Positions 31,481-44,800 are shown, counted from the first letter of the stretch. The stretch: DNA of 64,000 nt from Berberis thunbergii (GCA_003290165.1 QNQO01009183.1:62001-126000); one strand, 5' to 3'. The notes: a model not told the origin generated them from the letters alone. A program made the numbers and translations.

Positions 31481-32640
31481 AAAGTCTTATTGTCCAGAGG
31501 AATTCAAGATAGAATGACTTTCGCCAATGTTGCAACCATAAAAAGTCCAAATACGATAGAATGCCCAAAAAGTCCAAATACGATAAAAAGATCTCAGGAA
31601 CTGAAAGTTGAAGACCAAACTTGAATGTGCCAGGATATAGTGCAATGTAGCCAAGCCTTGAAGAACAAGGACTGTCATTGGCCCTAGGTAAGATAATCTC
31701 AAGATCAGACGGCCTGGAAAACTCCCACGAACAATGTCCAAAGTCCTTTGCATCGTCTACTTAGCGAAAAAAACGCCTAGTAGGAGTCAAGTATGTCCCC
31801 AATCAGAATCTTATTAGCAACCATGAGAAATGAATTGTGCAAAATAGAAAATGAATAAGGGGAGAAAAACAAGTTCTTAATGGAGATAGTGTAAAGAAAG
31901 AAACACAAATCTCTTACCCCTTTTATAGGGTTGGGCAACAAAAACACTACTAATGGAAAGACGTGCGAGATATGATGGCTACATGAAATCCCAAAAATTG
32001 CGCTGAAACGATTAGGCGAATGAGACATCAAAATAGCAACCGTATTGACAGCTGTTAATAGCTTTAAATGCACTGCAATGATGAAGTCGAAAGTCCAACC
32101 GTCGTAGAGTTAGTGGTCACGCAGGCATGCCTACTAACTAGGGGGTAGTTGATGATACATCAAACGAGACTTGAATCATGATTGTACATGTGTCAAATAT
32201 CATTTATCACAAGGACCAGGTGTTTATGTTCAAGCCTGACCCAAGAATCTTGAAAAGGCAGGCCCTTAATAAAAATCGTCATTAAAGGCATGAATTCAGA
32301 CCCAACGAATCTCTTCCACTAGAAAATAGAGATGTTACAAAGGAGACAACTTGTGGCAGGAATCATTCCGCCAAGGACGTACCTCAACGAAGGAGAAAAC
32401 TATTGCAAAAATGTCTCCCCTAATCACACTCTACATGCTTAAGACACGCGACGAATTAATGACGAACATTCTATAAGGTAAAGGAAACATTCGACAAAAG
32501 GTATGCAAGTAACTGAAATATATTCTATCCAAATTTAGTCTTCTCTCACAAATTATCTAACTTAAGCATCGGAGTGCCTTCGACCACAAAAAATGTGGTC
32601 TTTGACAATCTAACCATGTTTTGCAAGTTAGATCTTTGGA
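31481..32640. other. Retroelement debris with an LTR-end-like signature
   Basis: No gene. At 31520-31580 aaaaagtccaaatacgata is repeated in tandem. At ~32548-32575 the plus strand reads tctaacttaagcatcggagt, a sequence pattern common at the 3' end of plant gypsy (Tat-type) LTRs. The rest of the LTR cannot be delimited. Confidence 0.35.
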
Positions 32641-33270
32641 CGCATCACAAAAAATGGATCGAAAAATCGACTTATACATTTCTACCACATTTTAAAGGCC
32701 TTCACAATTTCAATGGTTTTTCTCAATTTTTAATTTATTTGGATTTTGGTCGTGTCTCCTGATCTCTCATCATTTCTATTATTATTTTCATTTTTTTAAT
32801 ATTTTCATCGAATTAAAAAAACTATAATCCACAATTTTAAAGATTTTTCTCAAAATTTATTTTTGTGGTGCCTGTTTCTATTATCCTCGTGTTTTTAAAC
32901 TAAAACTAATTTTTTGAAGCCATATTCAATGGGTTGAAATTTTGATTTACACGTTTCCACCTAATTTCAGAGGTTCTCTCAATTATTAATTTTTGTGGCT
33001 TTTGTAAATCTCTCATCATTTCTATTATTGTTCAGTGTTTTTATAGTAAAAATCAAAATTTGAATACAATAAATTTTGATTTACACATTCTCACAAAATT
33101 TCAAAGGCTATATAATTCATAAATTTGGGGGTTTTCACAATTTTTTACTTTTCATAGTTTTCTTCATGTTTTGGGTCGGAAATTTGACTTCCGAATTTAC
33201 ACCGAAATTTCAAAGGCTTTAGTCCACGATTTTTTTAGTTTTTGTTTTCTCAAATTTTAATTTTTGTGGT
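32640..33270. repeat. Diverged copies of the ~175-bp repeat (3-4)
   Basis: Phrases such as caatttcaatggtttttctc, gtgtctcctgatctctcat, and acatttctaccacattttaa match the 9-19 kb repeat with more changes. This places old copies over 9 kb from the main block. Confidence 0.65.
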
Positions 33271-35263
33271 TTTTGTTCTTCTTTCTCCCCAACTTTCGTT
33301 TTTCTTTCTCGCTAATAATTTTCTAAACACAACTTGCATAGAGAAGGCTTATGTATACTTAGTCAAAACTGAAATACAAGCTATATATGCTTTTTACCAA
33401 AAAAATAAAAAAAGTTGCAACATCCAAGTTAATATTACATTTAAGTAGAAGCTGATGACAACAGATGATCAGTACCATAGCCCCAAGCCAACTCGGAGGC
33501 TCAATGGAGGACCTCGAACAGTTTCAGGCTGTCAGAACAACCAGAACTCTTTTATAGTACTTCTAACTGCTGTCCCAGTCAAACTCCAGGTTGTACAGAA
33601 AGTAATTAAAGAACGAAATAACGCCAACCATTCATGCAACTATTACTCGGGGAATAACTTCAACACAAGGCGGGAAACAAATAAAAATATTTGAGAGAGA
33701 GAAACGGAGGGTAAGAATCAACAAGCCAAATACCCTTCATGAAATTGAAACAAGCTTCAAGGCTTCATAGCAGACAGAGCAAGAAAGCCTTTATTTTTTC
33801 TACAATACGATCAAAATAGTCAATTAAATAATATTGTTTGGCACATTAGATCCTTTTTCTAAGGTTCAACGCATCAATTACTGTCTATGCTCATCTTTGA
33901 TTATTGTTACATTGCGTTCCTTCCACATGCACCCACAAACAACTCAAGGGACAAACTTTCAAACAAACCTCACTTGGAAAAAAGATTCTCAGAAACTTCC
34001 AACCGCTCGAATGGCGAGTTAGGTCTTTTGATACTTCGCTACAGTAGTCATCCATCTAGAGGAAAAGTCTCTTATTCTCTAAATATGCACAAACCCTAGC
34101 AGTTATTGCAGAGTCTGATTGGGTAAGTTGTCTCAAAACTCAATGATCATTCACTGACTATTGTACTTTATTACAATCCCAAGCTTTATCAAAGGTTTTT
34201 TTCTAAGGTTAAGTATGAGTGATACTCCTGATTCCCACTCCTTTGATGCCTTTCACCATTCATTGGGCTAGAAATCAATTACATGGTCTCCTCAGAGTAT
34301 CCATTTTGTTCCTATCAATCAGCAAACACAACAAATTCCTATACATAGGAGGAAAATAATTGAACATGTATACATACTGCAGTGAGCAGCTCCCCAAACA
34401 ATAATTGAATAAATGCATACGTAGTTGAAAATGCCACAATAAAAGGGTAAAAAAAAAGGCCAAAGGCAAAATCGAACAAGAATGTTCTAAAACAACTAAC
34501 AGATAATGCCCTACAGTAGATTCACCTTCAAGGAAAGCCATAGAATGAGCTCTCAAGTTTTGGGATTTATATCATCCTAAGGTTTGTCTTTTGTTTTGAC
34601 ACAAAAAACGCTGGCTCCCATATATATCTTGCTTATTACACCAACCCAAATCTCTCAAGCACAGTCGTGGTAACATTAACTGGGATAGATATACTTGTCA
34701 CCTCAACGGAACTCTACCAAGACCAGACGAGTAAGTATAGCCTTCTTCTCAAACAATAGAAGTCCAAAAAATCAATTTTCAAATCTTTTAGTCTACCCCC
34801 AAACCAAAATCACAGGCAAAACTCTCAGTTACATAGAGACGGGAATCAATGTCAATAATTACTCAATGAAATTGCATTATTTAAAACCTTATGTGTTTCC
34901 TTTCCCTATTCTTTAAAAAACATCAAGATAACATCATCAATATATACCATATGATCAACCACACACACAAGTAAAAGTAGACAATCAAAAGATACTGGTA
35001 AAATAAGTCTAATCCAAAAGTTAAATCCACCAACAAACCAACCCCTTCTCTCTCTCTCTCTCTCTGAGTGAGAGAGGAAAGCGAAGTAACCACCTCAAAA
35101 TATGAAGGAACAAAAGAGAGAGTTGATACAAACCGATAACAAGTTCATCAACTATACCGAAAAACTTTACTAGATACTCTATACGCCAACTCGACTCACT
35201 CATTATAGAAAAGAAGAGAAGAGAGGAGGGAAGGACAAAAACATGATTTTTACCCCTTTTTAC
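33271..35263. other. Downstream region of the cold-shock gene, unassigned
   Basis: No supported ORF. Contains a (CT)n run at ~35046-35066. The part nearest 35263 must include the 3' UTR of the minus-strand cold-shock gene, but I cannot place the poly(A) site. Confidence 0.45.
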
Positions 35264-36022
35264 CTATGCACGACAGTCCCTAGCAAAATGGCCTGGTTTT
35301 CCACAGTTGTAGCAGCTGTTGCCTCCGCTTCCACCAGCATTGCTACAGTCCCTTGCCATGTGTCCAGTCTCTCCACAGTTGTAACATGCCCCGCCTCCGC
35401 CTCCGCCTCCGCCTCCGCTACCGCCACCGGTCCGGCCTCCCCTGCTTCCACCACCATCAGAAGTACAGTCCCTGGAGAAGTGTCCAGCTTCACCACAGTT
35501 GAAGCATGTGTTATTGCCACCACCGCCGCCTCGGCTTCCTCCAGTAGGACAATCCCTAGCCATGTGACCAGGTTTCCCACAAGAATAGCATTCACCAGCA
35601 CCACCACTCCTACCACCACCGCCGCCATTGTAATCGTAGCCACCACGATCACTTCCGCCATAGCCACCACGATCACCTCCGCCATAGCCACCGCGATCAC
35701 CTCCGCCATAGCCACCGCGATCACCTCCGCCATAGCCACCGCGACCGCCTCTGCCACCACCATAACCGCTGTCTCTGTTGGTACCCTTGACATTGGCACC
35801 ATCAGGACCGGTGACATCAACAGCCTTGGTCCTCTGATCGTCACCAGATTCGATGGAGAACTCGACATGCTCTCCTTCACCGAGACTCCTAAACCCATCA
35901 GATTTGATGGAGGATTGATGAACGAAGAGATCCTCACCACCATCATCAGGAGTAATGAAGCCGAAACCCTTTTGATCGCTAAACCACTTCACAACCCCTG
36001 TTGATCGCCCTTCGCTCGCCAT
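35264..36022 (-). CDS. CSP1: Cold-shock-domain protein with four CCHC zinc knuckles
   Basis: Plant CSP/GRP2-type RNA chaperone, 252 residues, intronless. I start at ATG 36022 (MASEGRSTG); a GTG two codons upstream is not needed. Residues ~8-75 are the cold-shock domain with RNP1 KGFGFI (18-23) and RNP2 DLFVH (31-35). Next is a Gly-rich region with an 8-residue GGYGGGDR repeat about four times. Then come four knuckles: [56 protein letters not shown], the last ending three residues before the C-terminus. The family binds and melts RNA/DNA structures and supports cold and stress responses and development. Arabidopsis CSP1 and CSP3 have seven knuckles and CSP2/CSP4 two, so four is intermediate. 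The CSP1 symbol rests mainly on synteny with the ARO and J-protein genes. Confidence 0.92.
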   Translation of the reverse strand: MASEGRSTGVVKWFSDQKGFGFITPDDGGEDLFVHQSSIKSDGFRSLGEGEHVEFSIESGDDQRTKAVDVTGPDGANVKGTNRDSGYGGGRGGRGGYGGGDRGGYGGGDRGGYGGGDRGGYGGSDRGGYDYNGGGGGRSGGAGECYSCGKPGHMARDCPTGGSRGGGGGNNTCFNCGEAGHFSRDCTSDGGGSRGGRTGGGSGGGGGGGGGACYNCGETGHMARDCSNAGGSGGNSCYNCGKPGHFARDCRA

Positions 36023-36085
36023 CGTCACTCAAAAACCCTAACTCCAATTCTTAACGCAAATTGGGGTTTCTCTTCTCCTATCGGG

Positions 36086-36095
36086 CTATTTATAG
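36086..36095 (-). promoter_or_regulatory. TATA box of the cold-shock-domain gene
   Basis: On the minus strand the sequence is CTATAAATAG, about 65 bases upstream of the ATG at 36022. A start site ~30 bases downstream would leave a short 5' UTR of ~30-35 bases. Confidence 0.65.
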
Positions 36096-36099
36096 TGAG

Positions 36100-37343
36100 A
36101 GTGGCAAGGATGGTAACCAACACAGCGTGGAAGGCACGGGTTCCAGCCAAGATCCCTCTCTCAGTTGCTTAGCTTTCCACTATTTACCAATTTAATTATT
36201 CAATTCCTATTTATTTTTTCCTACAACTGTTTACTCTTTAAGTTCTTCTTGGAATCGAAATTTCCAATTATTTACCAACTTATTATTGTTCAACTCAATA
36301 GGTAATTTTCTTTAATTTGTTGGTAATTGTTTTTTAGGGAATTTACGTGTACCTGACAATTTGGCTCGGTTGTACCAACTCTTTGTTGTACTGATATTTT
36401 GGAATGTTTAGACTTTATTGCAGTAACATAAAATATGTAACATTGACTTATCATTTTTTTAAATAAAATAGTAAATTTTTTTTTTCATTTATGAGCTTTA
36501 ATTGACTTTTGAATGAAAGAACAAAAATACCAATTATCTATTAAACTAAAATTTGATCACATATTCACAATAATAACTCTTATCGTGTATTCAAATCATA
36601 ACTACCTGACATCCATTTTTTGGGTGTAAATGTGCACTTTCTAACGACATATATATCAACTGCAATTGGTACATCCACGACTATTTGGATCTTTTAAGGG
36701 TGGGTTGTTAGATTTTTTTAATTTTTTTTCAATGGTATTGTTCCACTCTCCTTGGAAATGATAACACATAGTAAATAAAACAGAAAGTTGTAATTCATTG
36801 GTCAAACCGTTATAAGACAACTCAACCAAGGAATAGCATATCTTTCAGGAAATGAATTCCATGAGTTCATGTCCGCTGCCCATCCATCGCTTTCAAATCA
36901 AAAGAATCATTTTGATCGACCGGCGAGTGCCAAAGTTGTCAAGTGCCGACGTGGTAATTAAACAAATGAAGCATTCTCAATAAAAGACTTGATCAGCTAT
37001 CCTCTTGTGGGTGAAATGACATTTGTATAAGCAAAGTTGAATGGTGTTCAAGTGTGAATTATACAACATGTTGATAACAACCAATGAAATATGACATTGA
37101 TACTAAATTTATTCGTTGTAAGAACATTGTAATGGTCGTCTCAAGATGGATTGTGTTTTGGGAGGACAAACTAAGTTGTCTCTGGAAAAGGTGGAGGTGA
37201 AGAGGGAAGCAAGCGGAAAGGAGATAGATTTGGTGTTCCAATTAATTATCAAAAAAAGTAGAAAGGGAGGAGGCAAAAGAGAAAAAAGATCAATAGTATG
37301 TGTTGTTGAAGAGCAAAATATGGAGAAACACAGTGGTGATGAG
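36100..37343. other. AT-rich DNA upstream of the cold-shock gene
   Basis: Holds the promoter region of the minus-strand cold-shock gene nearest 36100. Elsewhere no gene, repeat or transposon ends are recognised. Confidence 0.5.
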
Positions 37344-40300
37344 CAGTGTTGTACGAATCGGTGAAAATCGCGATTCAAATCGCCGATATGAATCGACTCG
37401 GCATGCAAACGGTTTAAATCGTCCAAAAAAATCGAAATTCATCCAAATCGGAGTGAATCGCCACCGATTCAGAGATGAAATCGTTACATCGTTATTGAAG
37501 AACAAACGTCTGATTTATATGCTTAGCACAAAATGGAGAATACCAACAGAAAAAAAAACAAAAAACACAAAAAAAAACATAAACATACAGGGAAGAAGAA
37601 GAAGAACAGGAGTCTGAGAAAAAAATTTAGAGACATACCTTTTCATATCTGGCTTAGATCCGCTCCGTCACGACATCTTTCCCTCGGCTTCGGCTCAGAT
37701 CCACTGCTTCTCAAGGCCAATCCCTCAGATCTGCTCATTATTGAGCTATTTTCAGCTCAGATTGGTTCGAATAAGTCTTTTTACTCGATTGTTGAAGAAG
37801 AAGAAGAATGATCTGTTGAAGAAGTTTCGTGTCGATTGTTGAAGAAGAAAGCGATTTTGTCGATTTTTTCAGGTTCCATGTTGAAGAAGAAGATTATTTT
37901 GAGTTATTTTTTCTTGACTCTCTGCATCTTGATTTTCTGCAAGTTTTCTTTGCATCTCTCAAGTTCAAGTTCTCTCTGCATCTCGACCTCTGCTAAGTGT
38001 TGTGTTGAATCGATTTTTGGATTTCATTATGTATGAAGGTCAAGGTTAGGGACCCCTAAATAAATTTTTTTTATTATTAATTATTATACTTAAACCATCA
38101 AAGATAAAAAAATATAACAAGGACAACCTTATTTTCCAGAGAGTGTTTTTATCTATAAAGTGCAAATTCGATCCCCCATTAACTTTTATAAACCTAATTT
38201 TTCCCAAGTAAAGAAAACCCTACCTTTTGCAAACTTCATTTTTCTATGAAAAATCTCTTCTTTCAGTGTTCTTCAATAGCTACCACCAACAAGTGGTTGT
38301 TTCTTTAACTTCTTCCATAGTCTTCTACTTCATACATTAAGTGTTTTCACCAAACAAAGGAGGTTTTGCTTCAACCAAAGGTAAAAAAGTTTATGTCTCA
38401 TTGTCTTTTGATATTTTTCATTAGATTACCTTACTATTATCACTATGCCAGATGTAGCTTGGGAACATTGTGTCGCTGTGAATAATAATAAACAACATGT
38501 TAAGTGTAATTATTGTGGAAAAGAGATGTGGGGAGGGTTTGTCGAATGAAAAATCATCTTGGAAGAACAAACAAAGATACTTCACCATGTTTGAGCAATT
38601 CAGATACAAATTATTTATTATTCAAAAAGATGTGTACTGATAAAGTGGTTGCAAAGGTTGTTGAAATGAGGAAAATGAATGCTTCAATGTATGGGGATGA
38701 TGGAAATGTAGGTGGTGAAAGCAAAGTTGATTATGGAGGTGAAAAAAATTAAACTACCATGAATGAGATATGGAAACCAATTGATAGGGAAAAATGTTGT
38801 GTCAAAATTTCTCGGTTCATTTATGGATGTGCTTTGCCTTTCAACATTGTGACAAGTGTATATTTTAAAGAGATGATTGATGAAATTTGTAAGTTTGGGA
38901 GTGGATTAAAACCTCCCACTTACTATGAAATTAGAAACACCTACTTGAAGAAGGAAGTGGAAGAGGTGAATGTGAAGCTTGAAGCCTACAAGAAAGATTG
39001 GAAGAAATATGGATGCACTATTGCGTCCGATGAGTGGACCGGTGGTAAAAGTCAAAGCATTACAAATTTTCTTGTTAATAGTCCAAAGGGAACTATTTTC
39101 TTGAAGTCCCTTGATACATCAAACATATTTCATAATGCTGAAAACTTGTACTTGATGTTGGATGAAGTGGTACAGGAAGTAGGTGAAGAAAATGTAATCC
39201 AAGTGTGCATGGATAGTGCCTCGACTTATGTCAAAATTGAGAAATTCCTTATGAAAAATAGGCCACACCTCTTATGGTCTCCTTGCGCAGCACACTTGAT
39301 AGATCTTATACTTTCGGGCATTGGTGATTTTCCCCTCCCAAGTGAAACCGTTAAAAAAGCCAAGAAAGTAACGATGTACATTTATAGCCACACGTGGCTA
39401 TTGAGTCTCATGAGAGAGCACACTAATGGTAGGGAGTTAGCAAGGCCAGCCATCACTCGATTTGCCACAGCTTACCTCACATTACAAAACATTCTTGGTA
39501 ATAGGGTTGGCTTGAGGAGTATATTTACTTGCACGAAGTGGGAAGAGTCTCATTTTTCAACGAAGCCAGAGGCACTAGAGGTAATGCATATTATACTGGG
39601 GGTAAACAATTTTGGGCCGAGGTGAAGTATAGTATTAATTGTGCATCTCCATTGGTTCGTGTTTTGCGTTTAGTTGATGCGGATGATAGACCTCCCATTG
39701 GCTACATTTATGAAGTTATGGATCAAGCCAAGAAAAAAATTGCAAAGAATCTTGGGAACAAGGAGTCGAGATACAAGAAAATATGAAATGTCATTGATGA
39801 AAGGTGAAATCTACAACTCCATCGCCCTTTACATGCGGCAGCATACTATCTTAATCCTCGTTTCCATTATAGACACAACTTTCAAGCGGATGAAGAGATT
39901 ATGGATGGCTATTATGAAACAATTGAGCGTTTGATTCTATCGAGACGAGAAAAGAATCTCATTGACCAACAACTTGATGTGTTCAGAAGAGGTGTTGGGA
40001 CATTTGAAACAGTCTGCCATTGAGGCAAGGACCACGAAACAACCTGGTATGTTTAATGTTTATTTAACTTGAACATTTCCATTGATTACATGTTTATGTA
40101 TTTTACATATTAAAATTATGATATTATTATTGTAGCTTATTGGTGGGAAAGCTTTGGAAACCATTGTCCGAAATTGCAGAATGTGGCTAAGAGAATTTTG
40201 AGCTTGACTTATAGTGCTACGGGGTGTGAATGTAATTGGAGCCAAATTGTATTATCATATCAATGCCACATTATAACTTCATTAAGAAATGGCATAAACA

Positions 40301-40400
40301 AATGTCAGAGTAAAATTATACTTTTAGAGTGCATTGTAACGAAAGGAACAAAGTTTTCCCATGCCAACCATAATCATGGCAGGAATAAGTTATGAAAAGA
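37344..40400 (+). mobile_element. Decayed autonomous hAT transposon
   Basis: A left terminus CAGTGTTGTACGAATCG at 37344 fits plant hAT ends, and the transposase remnant reads on the plus strand. The right terminus is not identified; the coding similarity ends at ~40240. Between 37344 and 38440 is a repeated (a)atcg-rich 5' region. A run of 20 G lies at 40454-40473 just outside. Confidence 0.55.
38445..40240 (+). pseudogene. hAT-family transposase (BED finger, DUF659, dimerisation domain)
   Basis: The BED finger begins MPDVAWEHCVAVNNNKQHVK with CNYC; a frameshift near 38530 moves the frame to CRMKNHLGRTNKDTSPC. A TAA follows at ~38750. The long frame 38759-39625 is the DUF659 part of the RNase H-like core (CTIASDEWTGGKSQSITNF, VQVCMDSAS-like VCMDSASTYVKIEKFL, SPCAAHLIDLIL). 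Another frameshift lies at ~39620. The C-terminal hAT dimerisation region (LSLTYSATGCECNWS) is at ~40190-40240 after an intron-like gap. Many breaks, so inactive. Confidence 0.85.
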
Positions 40401-40453
40401 GGGGAAAAAAAAACTAATAAGAGCAAGTAATGCCCAAGTTTTTATAAGATTTA

Positions 40454-40473
40454 GGGGGGGGGGGGGGGGGGGG
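40454..40473 (+). repeat. Poly(G) run of 20
   Basis: Uninterrupted G20. Rare in AT-rich plant intergenic DNA and likely length-variable or error-prone in sequencing. Confidence 0.85.
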
Positions 40474-40573
40474 TTGTTTAGGCTCTTAATAATAAGAGGC
40501 AATTCCGTCAAATTCGTTAAATGTTTAGACATCTGAATAACTTTAATTCCCATCTTATTGTCTACTTTCTGTT

Positions 40574-40652
40574 TAACAAACAACACTAACACACTTTTTT
40601 TTACTAATTATATATGTATATATAACAAACAACACTAACACACTTTTTTTTT
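40574..40652 (+). repeat. Short direct repeat, two copies
   Basis: acaaacaacactaacacact followed by a T run occurs at ~40575 and ~40624, separated by tatatgtatatata-like sequence. Confidence 0.7.
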
Positions 40653-41042
40653 CTTGTTCTCCCTAATCTCTTATCTTTCCTATTACCCTTTTTGTGTTTA
40701 CCAAAAAAAAAAAAAAGGTGAATCAAAATAATGAGACATAAAAGTGATTTATACATTTCCACCAAATTTCAAAGCTATAACCTACGATTTTGGGGGTTTT
40801 CTAGAATTTTTTTTTTTTTTAAACCTTTCGTTCCTTATTCTCTGATCTCTTATAACCCTTTTTGTGTTTTTCAAGTAAAAAATTGAATAAAAACAATAAG
40901 TCAAAGGAGCAATTTAAACATTTCCACCAAATTTCAAAGGCTAATCCACGATGTTTGAGGTTTTTATCAATTTTTATTTTTGAGGCTTTCATTTTTGTTC
41001 ACCCTAATCTTATCCTCTCCATTACCCTTTTTGTATTTTTTA

Positions 41043-41120
<78 letters not shown>

Positions 41121-41480
41121 AACCAAAACAATGAGTAAGAAAATCGATTATACATTTTCACCGAATTTCAAAAGCTATAATCCACGATTCTAGAGGATTT
41201 ACTGGATTTATTTATTTATTTATGACTTTTCGTTCTTGTTCTCTCTAATAATCATCCTTTGTAATTTCTATTACCCTTTTCATGTTTTATAAGCATCAAT
41301 AAAAGATTGAATAAAAGCAATAAGTCATAAAATGGATCTATACATTTCTACCGAATTTTCACGATTTTGGATGTTTTCCCAATATTTTTTTATTTTTGTA
41401 ACTTCATTCTTGTTCTCCTTAATAGTTATCCTTTTAGTATCATTTTCGTGTTTTTTTAAGTAAAAAGATACATTTGCTTT
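40653..41480. repeat. Diverged copies of the ~175-bp repeat (about 5), with a TA microsatellite
   Basis: Landmarks ttctccctaatctct, ccctttttgtgttt, gaataaaaacaataagtca, atttccaccaaatttcaaag and ccacgat(t/g)tt recur at ~175-bp spacing. This is an older branch of the family at 9-19 kb. A TA dinucleotide run of roughly 35 units lies at 41046-41117. Confidence 0.7.
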
Positions 41481-41516
41481 CTTTTTTTACACTCTAGGTA
41501 AATTGCTCTAACTAAA

Positions 41517-41805
41517 TGTTGTAGGTTACCCTATTAGTAATAAGTCATAATTTAGTAAGAAGTCATGTTTAGGAAAGTCATAGGTGAAAGTCCTAATTTA
41601 GTTAAACTTCTATATTAAGATGAGTTTGGTTAGGAAACTAGGTCGTAGAATTCTCTATAAAGTTTATCAATTGTAATCAGAAGTTTCAATCAATCAAATA
41701 ACTTTTCTAAACTTTGGTGGCTTATCTCCAATCAAAAGATCGATAGGTGGTTTGATCTCCAATCAAAAGATCGATTATATTAGCTTCCGGTATCGGATCC
41801 TATCA
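41517..41805 (+). repeat. Left LTR of the gypsy element
   Basis: 289 bp. Compared with the right LTR it lacks 15 bases just after the initial TGTT (the right copy has AGGAACCCAGCTCCA there). Confidence 0.9.
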
Positions 41806-41807
41806 TC

Positions 41808-41818
41808 TGGTATCAGAG
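41808..41818 (+). promoter_or_regulatory. Primer binding site (initiator Met tRNA)
   Basis: TGGTATCAGAG, two bases after the LTR end, the standard plant retroelement primer site. Confidence 0.85.
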
Positions 41819-41879
41819 TATCGATTCTGCCCTACCCATCCCTTCAAAAAAAAAATTCCTTCCACCCAAACCTACACGA

Positions 41880-44800
41880 TGACTGTCAAAGAACTCGAAG
41901 AACAGGTGTTGCCTTTAATGCCCAATTGGAAGCAATTGCTTCACATATCCACACCCTCCTCCAAGATCGCCAAACTCAATCACAGACCAATGCCCAGATA
42001 TTGCAAAATCTTCAATCCACTGGGTCTTCACAATAAGAACCTAATCACCACAACAATTCGCTAGGCAACAATTTACGTGGTCGACCCCTTCGCATTGACT
42101 TCCCTCGAACCAGGCCGAACAATTTTTTGAGCTTAACCAGGTTGCGGCAAATCAGAAAGTCACATTGGCTGCGATCCACTTGAAAGGCGACGCTGTCGCT
42201 TGGTACCGATGGATTAGACAATCCATCGGCGATCTTTTTTGGGAACAATTTTCCAAGGCCATCTGTTCCAAATTTGGTTCCCGCAAATACATTGATCCAT
42301 GCAGCTCTCTTTCAAAATTAACACAAACAGGGACGGTTCGTGAGTTTATTACAGCCTTTGAGAATCTCATCAACTTGGTCCTGGATTGCTCGAACCTCAT
42401 CAAGTCAGTATATTCCTTTTAGGATTACGTGCTAATATTCAGTCGGGTGTGCGCTTGCTTAAACCTACAAGCTTGACCCAAGCTTTTGATTTAGCGTTAT
42501 GCCAAGCGGACACTATCATTGCGACTACAACTTATTCCTCGTCTAAAGGATACTACAGACAGCCTTCGCGCCCTGGGGCTCCTCCGCCTAATTTTAAGAC
42601 TCCAGTCCCAACTCCCACCTTGCCTTTTGGCACGAAGCGACTAACTTGGGCCGAACAAAAAGAACGTTGCGAGAAAGGCTTATGTTTCAACTGCGACGAA
42701 ACCTTTAAACCAGGACATCGCTGTCAGAAACCGCAATTACTATTACTGGACGCCGCTCTGGACGAGGATTCTCCGAAAGACAACGTCGTTATTTCAGATA
42801 TCAAACCTGCAATGGAAATTCCCTCCATGCTCTTATGGGATCGACAAGGACAGAAACCATGTGCGTGACAGGCAGCTTGAAGCATCGCCAAATTTCAGTC
42901 CTCATAGACTCCGACTCTACGCACAATTTTATCCATCCGAGTGTTGCCAAGCAATGTGGTATTCCAATTGCATATACCAAGGATTTCAAGTCATGGTCGC
43001 GGATGGTGGTTATTAGTCTAGTAACGATTCTTGTCACAATGTCGCAGTGAATATCCAGCATTACGAGCTCTGTGCAGACTTCTTGCTACTCGCTATCACA
43101 GGTTGCGATGAGGTATTGGGTACTCAGTGGCTTCGCACATTGGGGGCGCATTGTTTGGGACTTCAGCAAGTTGGTCATGCAATTCACAGTCGCTGATCGT
43201 GTTTATACTTTGGTGGGTAACAATGCTCCTATGGTTATGTTTATGCACAGCGCGAAGATCACTCGCACATTACGTCAAGAACAACATGGCATCCTTTTCC
43301 ACTTAAAGAACCTCGATGACCAAGAGCAACCACTAGACCACGTCCCTGTTTGTGCACAACGAGCAGCCCAAGGGAGCCTGACCAAGGCGCTGTTTGGGTC
43401 AAGCGAACAAGACCAAGCCGCTGTCCAATAGCTTCTTTCCAAATTCTCCGATGTATTTGGACTGCCTCAGTCGCTTCCTCCTCCCCGGGAGCATGATCAT
43501 CGCTTACCACTCTTACCTGGCGCTGCCCCGGTAAATGTTAGACCATATCGTTACCCTCATTTTCAAAAAGCTGAAATTGAAAAAGTGGTTCACAAGCTTC
43601 GAAATGTTGGTTTTATATGACCAAGTCTGAGTCTGTTATCTTCTCCAGTGTTGCTAGTGAAAAAGAAAGACGGATCATGGCGCATGTGTGTTGATTATTG
43701 CGCACTTAATAACATCACCATCAAGGATCATTTTCCTATACTAGTCGTGGATGAGTTACTCGACAAACTACAAGGCGCGACCATTTTTTCCAAACTCGAC
43801 CTTCGTTTCGGCTACCATCAAATCAGAGTACATGACGAGGATATTTCCAAAACAGCGTTTCGTACTCATGATGGCCACTATGAATTCTTGGTGATGTCGT
43901 TCGGCCTATCCAATGCCCCAACCACTTTTCAGAGTTTAATGAGCGATCTGTTTCGCCCTTTTCTCCGCAAGTTTGTCTTGGTGTTCTTCGACGATATATT
44001 GATCTACAGTACCACTAATGACGATCACCTTCATCACTTGTCCATGGTTCTGGGGATACTACGCGATAACAATCTCTTTGTTAAGGAATCTAAGTGCTCA
44101 TTTGCCCAATCTTACATTGCCTACCTCAGGCACATCATTTCAGCTGCGGGTGTATCTGTTGATAACGACAAATTGTTTCGGTGACGAATTGGCCTCTTCC
44201 CTTTTCTATAAAGGATCTTCGCGGCTTCTTAGGCTTAACAGGATACTACCGAAAATTCGTCAAAGATTATGGTAGGATCAGTGCTCCACTGACTCAACTT
44301 CTCAAGAAAGATTCTTTAAGTGGACTGAGAACGCTACCCCTGGCCTTCTCCGCGTTGAAAACAGCGTTAACCGCCACTCCGGTGCTCGCCCTCCCTGACT
44401 TCACATTGCCAGTTTGCATTGAAATCGATGCTTCTGGTCATGGCATCGGTGTCGTTCTTATGCAGCAAGGACGTCCCATTGCGTATTTCAGCAAGGCCCT
44501 TTCTGGCAGGCACTTGAACCTCTCAGTTTATGATAAGGAAATGCTGGCCATCGTCGCAGTCGTTCACAAATAGCCCCCTATCTCTTGGGAAGACATTTCA
44601 AGATTTACACTGATCATCGCAGTCTCAAGTATTTTTTAGAACAACGCCTATCTTCTTTTGAACAACAAAAATGGGTTACCAAACTGTTGGGATATGAATA
44701 TGAGATCGTACACCATTCTGGCTCTAGTAATCGGGTCGTTGATGCTCTTTCCCGCGTACCCAATGCTGGCTCCTTGCTCGCCATTTCGTCCCCGACCTTT

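Noticed and set aside
35243..36004. 253-codon plus-strand ORF and a second long minus-strand ORF over the cold-shock gene
   Set aside because: Both are shadows of the Gly-rich repeat coding in the true frame; neither has a domain, and the true frame has the cold-shock domain and four knuckles.
37146..37617. Small lysine/arginine-rich ORFs at the hAT left end
   Set aside because: They come from A-rich and aatcg-type repeats in the transposon's non-coding end.
40862..41161. ORFs with long Tyr-Ile repeats on both strands
   Set aside because: They are translations of the TA microsatellite.
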